Part shown: piece by piece, positions 13,275-23,937 of the stretch
Position numbering within the stretch: the first letter of the stretch is position 1
Layout of the letters: each line of letters begins with the position of its first letter
NCBI GenBank assembly: GCA_034096865.1
Contig: JAWQFJ010001837.1
Coordinates: 32,501 to 96,500, forward strand
Direction of reading: 5' to 3'
Source: Theodoxus fluviatilis
Lineage: Eukaryota > Mollusca > Gastropoda > Cycloneritida > Neritidae
Length of the DNA: 64,000 bases
Made by a program: the position numbers and the translations under genes
Notes under the pieces: generated by a model
Seen by the model: the letters and a program-made list of their open reading frames with translations, nothing else
The model's database searches: none
What the model was told of the DNA's origin: nothing

Positions 13275-16200
13275 GTGTCTACAGGTGTGTGTGTGTGTGT
13301 GTGTGTGTGTGCATATGTGTGTGCGTGTGTGTGTGTGTGTGCATGTGTGTGTGTGCGTGTATGTGCATGTGTGTTTGTATGTAATCAATCTGTGGGTACA
13401 TATTTCCTTATCAATGTTTTAAGAAGACCAGTTTTGCATCAAAGGAGGCCAACACACCAATTTACACACAACCACAACAGCACAAGGAAGAAGGAACACT
13501 GTTTGCTAGGTACGGTGGAGAGCCACTCAAGATCAGATGCGAAAATTTACTGTCACTGCAGGTTGAGGCCAAATTCCACATAAGTTGCTTCAGCTTATGA
13601 GTTTATTTCCACATAGCGAGCACACAGCAAGCACACAGCAAGCACATTGCGAGCACAGTCATTCGACAGCACAGTAAACCCATCGAACGAGCAAATTTGC
13701 CACTGAGTGTCACTTTTGTACATTGAGTTGACCATTAGCAGTAAGTAGACCTTGCTCAACTCCAGCAAGCTGTTTGCAAGCGAATAGCCAATCACTGCAG
13801 AGCAAACATGTGACATAGTGCAATTACCATAATCTGCAATGGCAGCGTCCTCACTTTTTGCTGATCACAATGCAGTGGACCATAGCATGCATTCATACCA
13901 TGTAAATGGTGTTTTATGGAGCATGACACACACAAGCACGTTCACTTGTGTGAACTGACAGTTGAGCCGCCTCCTAGCAGTGCAACAAACATGCTTGGTA
14001 GTTGTTCAATGAACATGCTTCCATTTTTCTAACTATGTGTTCACTATGTGGAAATTGGCCTTTACACAACATTTCTCACACTCGAGGGGAGATAACTGTT
14101 GTGGTGCAAAAACTAACTCCCTTTTTCAGATGAACAATATTTTGGAAATATAAAGAATACAAAAACTGGTAACAAATTTTACTATTGTGAATTACATAGA
14201 GTTACTTACACGTTACACCAACAGACTCTGAAAGGAAAAAAAAGTGTTGACAAGAATTACTCACTATTGTATTCAGACAAAATGGTTCCCCTTAACACCA
14301 GTGTAACATGAAAACATCAACTCAACGAATAATGTATTCTGACTATTTCTCCTACACAAATTGTCTTTTTGATTAGTGTCAAACTTTGTAGTCTACCAGT
14401 GGAAGTCTCCACTAGGCCAGTCAATCAAAGTCTCGAGTGAGTTCAACTGCAAAATGGTCGACAAAAATGACCTGCTGGTACAATGGTACAATTGTCTTCC
14501 AATATATTCCGCACATGCTGTCCTTTGGTTGTTAAAAAGAAACAAGGGTCTATTCAGGTTGCTGCCAGTTGAACCCCAGGAAGGTTGGTACAGCTCCCAC
14601 CAGAAGAGGAGCCACTAGCAGCAGTGCTGTGAGGCACACACAGCCTTGCCTTGACCGTCTCAGGCTTCCTGCTCACCTCTGTCCACTGCAGACTGCAGTC
14701 AGGAGCCAACACACGGCTACAGGACACTGCATCTTTCCTCTCAGCTCTAGTGACGGATTTTATACTGTCATAGTGAATGAACATGTCTGACTTACCTATC
14801 TTTCCTATTTCCCTCATCAGTGCTTTCAGATCAGCCAGTTTGTCTGTCATCACCTGAAACAACACAAGCAAACAGCTACCGACACGTTCCTTGTGACCAC
14901 ACCTCCAGCACAGCAGTAGCAAGTCACCAGTGTGCAGCAGCACCACAGGCCTCCAAGACAGCTGCTGCCAGTGCACGCCCACCCTCTGTGGCAGCACAGC
15001 TCTCACTCCCATCCAGTGCAGCTGTACTCACTCAGCAGCACCACTGCAAGCTACCATGTCAAGTGGCCTGGCAAGGCAACAACAAGGTCACCAGCACTCA
15101 CCTCAGTCTTCTGTCTTTAATCCAGGAGAATGCCTCACTGCTTGCAAAGCAATACTGTTCTAGAGAGACTTCATTCCACAGTGATGCACCAAAGTCCTTT
15201 CTAGGCGAGGCGATTCCACAAGTTCCACAATGACGCTGTCTACACGACAAAAAAAATTCTCACAAGTGCACAGCACTGCTGATGCTCTTGCTAACCATCG
15301 CGTACCACAGTTGGCTGCCACAATGACGAACGTAGTACGGGTACTATGACCTTAAGCAATAAAGGATTTTCTGTGATTCCACATAGAATCAAAACACCTG
15401 CGTACAGCAAATGGGAATCCAGCTGTGGTGGCACCATAGTCCTAGGAATGTTGGGAACCTTTTCGATACCGCCAACATGCATGGGTGACCTGAAGCAGCA
15501 CTAAGTTCCTCCGTAAAGAAACAGGCTAAGTGAGGCCTCCATGTAGTGATGGCTGGATCCCTGTAAAGTGCCACCTTGTCTGGCCTCCACCCTCAGTTCA
15601 CCCACGCCATGTTTGGGTGCTCTGCTAGAGGCGGCGACAGTGGTGATCACGTGGCTACCATCCTGTCAAGAATTGCTGTCCGTAGTTATCTCCCCTATCT
15701 AAGCTGCCACAGAAAGACCCCATTTTCCTGAATCCCTGCGTCCCAAATGTGGAGTTTGGTCTACTCTCCTAACTGTTGCTATTCTTTTTCAATGACAAAC
15801 AGGGAAATCAAGCCTATTGAGCACTCATAAACGTAAAACTCACCACGTATGCGGGAATACGCCTCGCTTCAGCTGTGGTCTTCTCCAGCAGCTCTTGGAT
15901 GGCTTTCTCCAGGCCTGGAGAATAGCTGAACACCTGGGAGGCAAGGCTACGGGTCACACACCTTCGGCCTTTCTGGGCAGCAGTCTGGGCCGCAGCCTGC
16001 AGGGAGCGACAATTCTTGGTATGTTCTGCCAGCAGCAGTTTATCAGAGTTGGCCCTGGCTCGGAGCTCACCAATAATTTCTGCCTTCCTCTTTGTAGCGC
16101 TGTTGATGATCTCAGAGAACTCACTTTCCACCTGTGGACACATGAATTCCTACGACTTAGTATACATTTGTCGATCAGTTCTCGAGGGATTTTGATACAG

Positions 16201-19200
16201 TCAACTTTGCCATGCACAAAACGGTTCACGCTGGCTCAAAGCAAAATAGACACACAGATCAACTAATATATAGAACAATGAAAACAACAAAAGAGTTCCT
16301 CTTGAAGTGATCCAATAGTCTTTGCAGAGTCACCATGGAGTAGAGGGCACATTTTGGGCATTGATTGTTTGAATGGCAGTTGATTCTGCAATTCAATCAC
16401 TTAGCTTTGCACATTTCTCCTGTTATGACAAAGGAAATAAAAAGAGGAGAAAACAATGTCTGCAGCAGCTCATACAATAAATTTGAGTCATCGACAAGTA
16501 CAAATGTCAAGAGTACTTCAGAATTCTATTCCTGTAGCTACATTCAAAATCTGAGGTAGGAATGATCGAGGATTTGTGTATTGCCACATGAAAATCTGCT
16601 TTTAACCTCAGATCTTTTGGTCATGGTCCTGTGGAGACTGCATTGCAATTCAACATCTCCAGAACTACTACGAGAGATCACGTGTCCAAGCTTAGAGCAG
16701 CGTGCAGACAGCACTGGGTCCTGCAGTCTGTCTGTCAGTCTCCACCAGTCCAGTGGAACTCTCACCTCACCCCATGGTCTGTCTGGCTGTCACTGCTCTG
16801 CTCCTCCTCTCAGTCACAGAGTGACAGGAGCACCCCTACCTCCCCTCAGTGCTCTCTCCCAAGTCAGCTCTCAGGCCACCCACAGCAACACAGCAGACAC
16901 TGGACGAATGCGTGGTGGACAAATAAGTCACAGACGTAAACTAGACTACAACAGGGACTAACAAGGAAACACCATAATAAGCAAACGCAGGACGGACGTG
17001 TGATGAACAAGTACAACTGCATCATATGCAAGCACCCAATTATTAGCTAAATAAAAACGAGGTGCTCATTACTGAAATAGACAACCACACATGTAAAGAG
17101 TGTACACACAACAATTACAGCAATCAAAGGAGATAATATCAAGGTAGCTGGATTGTAAGTTTCCTAAGCCAAAACACAACGAATACCAGACTCGCATATG
17201 CAAAGTAAGCGGCGAGTTGGTCTGAATCATGCACACTGTTTATGTACGCAGCAAAACAGCCAGCATCTCCCACCTTGAGTACAGCCTCCTCCAGGTTGGA
17301 CTCCACTGCCTCCACGCTGGCCTCTGACTCCTCTGCTTTGGCATGGAAATGGCACAGTATCCCATCTAATGTTTCGCAGAGCGAGAGTATCTGCAGACAG
17401 CAAGAAAGACATGCTTACAAGAGACTGCACACTCTATGGACAACATAGTGCTCCCTGCTCTGTTAGCACTCGGGGAATCCACTACCTGTATTTAAGTATC
17501 AGGACAAATATATTCAGTAACAGATCAATTCTGATCTATATTCAACCTGGCCTCTTAAAAAAAACACACGAATAAATGAATAATAGTTCTGGCCTACCTA
17601 CCGAAGCTTTTGTTGTTGTTGCCATATTACCTTAATCACAACTTTGTTTTTTCGCCTCAGAGGTTTCCCACCTGCATCACATAGGAGTGTTTTTGACAAA
17701 GAAAATCAGCTCTCCTAGAAAGGAAGCATGATGCTCTTCCATTATTCTGAACGCGGCTTGTAAGAACGATATTTCGATAAACTGACAGCGATCTTAGAAT
17801 TCATTCTTGATGAGCTAGGCTGTCCACATCGTGTTGTCTCTAGTCACTATCTAAGGAGTGGTGAAAGTCTGTGTGCTGTGTGCTCCAGTCCACATCTTTC
17901 CGTGAGATTTGCCCTCTACAATCCCCTTGCACCGGCTCTCCGTAAATGTGACTGTGCGTGAGAAACAAGGCTAGTCGGTAAAGCCATGTTTGAGCAACTG
18001 CCGAGAAAAGTCGACTTTGCTCATCTTCGCGCTGTGTTATGTAATGGCATTCCTCAACTTTACTGTTAAAAAAAGTAGATTTCCTCTATGATTATGCTGC
18101 TTTTTCTGGAATACGTGTGACTGCATGAATAATATTGGGGTTGAAATTTCTCATTTTGTCCCTTTTTGCGACTGTAGCCTTGTTTTGTCATGCACACTTA
18201 CAAATGACTGTCCTGTGACGTTATTTAAACACAGCCAAATACACACACGCTCACATGCACACATTTTGAAGATTTTCACACTGGATCATCCCAGGTCCAC
18301 AAAAAGTACCTTGAACCGTTTTTGAGTGACCACAGGCAAGTTTCAACCACTGCGGCACCAGCAACGCATTACTTCAATACTTCCATTTCAAAATACAAGT
18401 CTATGGGACCATTCTTTTCATTCCCTGAATGGCATAACTGGTGCCGTTGTCTCCTGTGACCATGAAAGTCCTACAGGCGGAAGGAATAGGAGATACGAGC
18501 TTATGAATACGGGTCACTGGTCTCAAGCACTTCTGTACTCGCATTCACACCTTCACGTCTTCTTCATACTAAAATTAAAAACAGTTGCCAGTGACTCCTT
18601 CTACAAAGCATGGGGACTACTGCTGTATCAACCAGTTTTCAGTCATTTAACTTTCAAACTGAATAAAGACAATTAGTGGAGTGACTCACCTCCCTCTTCT
18701 TCTCATCCAAGACGATGTTCACTTCCACGAGTTTCTTGCAGTCCTTGTGCAAGGTGATGGCACAGATGGAACAAGCAGCAACAGAGCAGGTGACGCAGTA
18801 CACTTTCAGCTTCTTGTCAGAGTGGCGCTCGCATTTCTCGCTTGTGATGAGGAACTTGTCGGGGTTCTTAAGAACCTCAGTGACAGAGACAAGGGTGTGA
18901 TCCTTGGACTTTTTCATTTTGCGGTGCGCAGCACAGCAGTCTTCACACAGGAACTCTTCGCATTCCTGGCAGCGTGACGTGGCCTTGGCACCCTCGGTGC
19001 AGCTCCCGCAGGAGACTCCCCCCTGGCTCTGCAGTTCTTGCCTCTTGTCCATCAGTTTCACTCTGACCGTGTCGATTGGAAGTCTTTTGGAAATGCGGAA
19101 TTTCTCTCGACAGTTGGGACATGGGCAGGTGCCATCCTTGGTTATTTTCGTCAGACACGTCTCACAAAAAGAGTGAGAGCACGGCAGAATTCGCGGGGTT

Positions 19201-19729
19201 CGTGCTTGATAGTCAAAGGTTTCATTACAAATGTCGCAGTAGAGCAGGTCTTCACAGAGCTCAGTGACGGGGTCAGACCCACCAGTCGCCATGGCGGCGC
19301 TTTCTGAAAGCAACAAAGACTTATTTACGGGCGGGCAGCCTCGCCGTCCTCCTGAAGGAAGTTTGTTTGCATTCTTATCTCTCCCTGTGCCAGGACAGAA
19401 ATAGGATATAGTCTAAAGTTATGGGATATGATTCGATGCATGAAAGAACTCTGCAAAACTTCCACTAACATTAATGACTTGAAATTGTAAATCAAGACAG
19501 CAAGACTGAAAATATTTGCAAATAACCAGACAATGACTGTTGACAGTGTTCAACGTCTGCTTTGTTCTTTCTGTGTTCCAAATTAGATAAACACTACCAT
19601 ACAGACACAGGCATCACCTATATACAGAGTAAACTTTGCCTTGAACAACAAGTTAAATCCGGTCAGCATGCAATTTATTTTTCATTCAAAGTCTACAGGC
19701 CATGACGTAGTGGGGCGCGCTCGCGCGCG

Positions 19730-19778
<49 letters not shown>

Positions 19779-20033
19779 TTGTTTGTGTGTGCTTGGGTGA
19801 GTGTGTGTGTATGTGTGTTTGTGTGTGTGTATGTGTGTGTGTGTGAGTATGAGACAGAAAGAGAGAGAGAGAGAGAGAAAGAGAAAATGAACGAACGAAC
19901 AAAGAACTCTATTGCTTAGGCCACCGGCCCATTGCAAGGTGAAAAAATTACATAACATGGCAGTGCGGTATCGGGAAGATTCTAAATAGTGATATTTGAA
20001 ATGACATAGTATCGAGGAAAACAGTGTTCACTA

Positions 20034-20070
<37 letters not shown>

Positions 20071-23000
20071 ATGCACCCTAGTCAGCAGACAATATCATGA
20101 AACCTCGTTAGGTTACGGAACCTTAGAATGTTAGATAAAGAACAGAGCCTTATAATTTGATACCTTCATGTCATTACTCGCTGTTCCAGTGAGTCTTGGC
20201 TGCACTGTTTGCAATGAACACAACAGCATCAGAATCAGCTGCTGACAATGCAAAAGCACGCTTCTCTGTGCCAAAAACCGAATCCTACTAGCATCTCCTC
20301 CTTATACCTTCATCTCTCATGCACATGACCATGCATGCAAGCAGTTACACATCACACGCGCACATGCTCATAGACAGTGAAAACAGCTAATGTTGTACAT
20401 ATGATTCATATCTAATGTATGCTTTTAGGAAGGGCCACCGAGTATTAACTGTGGTATTCATCCTTTTTGCGAAGATCGTGTTTATGTTATGTTGTGTGTA
20501 TATTTGGCACGTCATTATGTTTCACGATCTGTTAATGCATTCAACATACACCTATGATAAATTAATGCTGTGCGTACATATCGTAATTTAGCATAGAATC
20601 GGGCAGAATCATGCCGAATGATTCGCAAATGATCATTATGATGGGAGGCACAAGTCTGTCGCACATTTCTCTGAACATACTTGATGCGTACAGATCGTAA
20701 GTTAGCAAGAATTCCGGAGAAAACGTGGTAGAAATTGTGAGAGCCGTTCTTAGCCAGATTGGATTATCGAATGAGGTACTCTGCAGTTTCAGTGAAACGG
20801 CGGACCGTCTGAAAATATTTCGTGGCATGTGTGAATTCACATGGTCTCGGACCGTGAGAATCCCACGTGGGGTTTTCATCGACGCACAATCATACATGTA
20901 TACAATGTCCGCCACTCAATCAGACCACTCTTATCGAGAAAGTCTTACATCTCCGCACATGTGAATATCCGAGTAACGAATGCACTCTCACTTTTCCATG
21001 ATAATCGAGAAAGTCTTTCAATCTCCGCACATGTGAATATCCGAGTAACGAATGCACTCTCACGGCATCAACACACAACTGCACGTAGAGAAAAACTGAG
21101 GAACCGATAAAAATTCGATCGAAAAGATCATAAGTACTCGCCGTTATATCTCGTAGGCAGATCGTCTCGTTCTCCGTTCCTCTTCCCTCAAGAAAAATTT
21201 TGAGTTGATGCCAGTTCTCCCTGGGACAATAGGCTTAATTCCTAAATGGGAAGTTACTCGTTTTCTAGCAACGGTAAGAGTTACTCCGCCCATTACTCAG
21301 TCAAACATGGCGACTTCCTTGCGTCGAGTATCTGAATTTCAAGCTTTTTTGAGAGATCGTGGTGTGACTGTGTCTGGCCAAAAAAAGACTGAACTAGCGG
21401 AATTGTGTGAGATTGCGAGAGGTATTAGCCTGGAGTTTGATCCCGATGGATTATACGAAGACAGAGAAGAAATCATTGTTGACAAACTGACCGACGGCGA
21501 TGTGAAGTTACCGAACCCTTCACTTCATGCGGGTAGCAGCGACCTTTCCGCGTTGCCTTTTTTCAGTATGTTCGATGTGTTCACGTACCTTATGAGCACT
21601 TTAGACCATGCAACCGTACGAGATTTCCAAAAGTCAGAAGGATATACGATGATGACGGATGGATATGTGAAGGCGATGGAAGTTGTCTCATTTCCAGAAC
21701 ATTCCGAGTACTTTGCGCTGAAGGCACATGTGAAACCTAGAACTAGAGACAAAGATCCAGTAACAGGTGCAGCTTTCTACTACCCCTGGATTATCATGTC
21801 AACACTGGGAAACAGGACCAGAAGCTGCATCTTGTCAGCATTTTGCACTTGCAAAGGCGGGTATGTAGCCTATACTGTAATCTTAACGGAAGACTCTGGC
21901 TCACTCTTAATACTATAGTAATACACACATACAACCCTACATTGCAACACATGCATACACTCAGTTATATGGTTCATATGCACTCACTCATCACAAGCAT
22001 ACATGTACTTATGTAGTGATGTACACAAGCATGCAGTCATTCAAACCACACCCACACAAATGCTTTGTACACTGACTCAGTAGGCTGCAGGCATGCATGG
22101 CACTTATGTACATAAAACAAAATCCTTTTAAGTAGTGTTACAGTACACATTCCACCTTTTCACAAGCTAATTTTAATAATAATAAAAATTAAATAAATAA
22201 AAAACGAAGAAAAAGATCAGCTGAAGAAAATTTGGCAAACCTGCAGTTTAGAGGCGGGTCCTGCTTGTTGCCGGTTTTCATGCGTTTTAATGAGTTTATC
22301 GCTCAAATACAATTATACGCTTTAAATACAATCATACTTACACTCATACACACACATATTCGAGCCTATGTGCATTAGAATTAACTCACAATTTAATGCC
22401 GAAGTGGATAGGCTGCTGTTCGATCGTCACTCTTAACACAAAACAGTACACTGGCGGCCATTGCACGCTATAACTCAATGAAGACAGAAAGCACGGGTCC
22501 ATTTTCGGCAATTAAAATAGCTTTTTATAGCTTTCCAGAAGGTCATTTGCTTCTATATTTCCCGCTAAATTGTACACAGGTATGTACACTCCGCTGAACT
22601 ATTTTTCAACGTGACTACAGGCGAAATAGTAGTTAATGAACACATAATTATATGAGTGTATTCTGTAAATCCCCAATAATTGTTCTTTTCCATTTTATCT
22701 AGCGACAAAAAACAATAATATAAAAAACTATTAAACAACAACCATACCACAAAATCAAACAAAAAGCCATTTTTTATTTTTGTGTTTTTTAAAATGCATG
22801 GAAAACCCACCCCCAAAGCCGGGACTCGCTCCCCTTCCCCTTCCCTCACCTCCTCACAACATTCTATAAACTGCATGGTTTTGCACCTTCCCCCTCCCCC
22901 GGGGAAAAAAAACAAAACATTTTCGTCCTTTTTTTTTATGGGAACGACTCTTGTGCACACGCACAAATATCTTTGAAATATTAGATCTACGTTTAGGTCT

Positions 23001-23862
23001 ACACAAACAACCCCACACACATAATAGTTCTTTAATTAAAGTAAGGGAATAATTGTAAAAAAAAAACAACAGCTGTTTTGAACTACTTGGAGCAAACAGA
23101 CATCCATCGCCGCTATGTTTGTTCGCACGTTGAGTGGGATATGCTCGGCCCCGCCGTACCACTACGCTCTTGATCCATCGCAGAACAATTCCATCTCCTT
23201 GTGGGTTCTTGTCCGGTTTAGCCAAAACGGGAAAAAAATTGACACCCGGATATCGTGTCAGGCTACCTTCCCATCGGCCATTGCAAGTGCCCCAATACGG
23301 CGTTCTTACCATACTGTAATAAGCCTTGAATTACACAAAAATCCGCGCCCGATTATAACACCACGCTCTTCTGTGNNNTAATAGGAGCTTCCTGAACCTA
23401 TCCATCATGTTTAAAATATATGGTCGATTGTTTCCTGGGCCGATAGCTTGCAAGGGGGTTTAGGGAAAAGAACGTTATAAATGCTTTACAAACACTCCGT
23501 CATATCAATTCTCATATGGCTAAGCTGGTAGAGCGTTGCACTCTTGGTCATGCATGACCAGGTTCGATTCTGCACTGAAACTTTCTTTTCTCTCTTTTTT
23601 CGAGAGGTTGTGGGTTCGAACCCAACCTGGTTTTTTGTGTTTGTGTGTGTGTGTGTTTTTTCCTCCCCCTTTTTTTTTGAGAGGTTGCGGGTTCGAACCC
23701 GTTCTTTTATCTCTTTTTTAAAATAAATATACGAAAACCTGGAGGTTCAGCGCCAGCGGTTTTTATTCTGTGGACATTATAATAAAAGGGAGTTTCAGGA
23801 AACTCAATACAGGTGTCAGGCACGTAAATATTACTTCAATCTGTTGCACATGGGGCAGCAAA

Positions 23863-23937
<75 letters not shown>

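Noticed and set aside
22565..23312. Two overlapping minus-strand open frames of about 150 residues
   Set aside because: No recognisable domain, no supporting splice sites, and homopolymer-rich composition; judged chance frames in intron 2.
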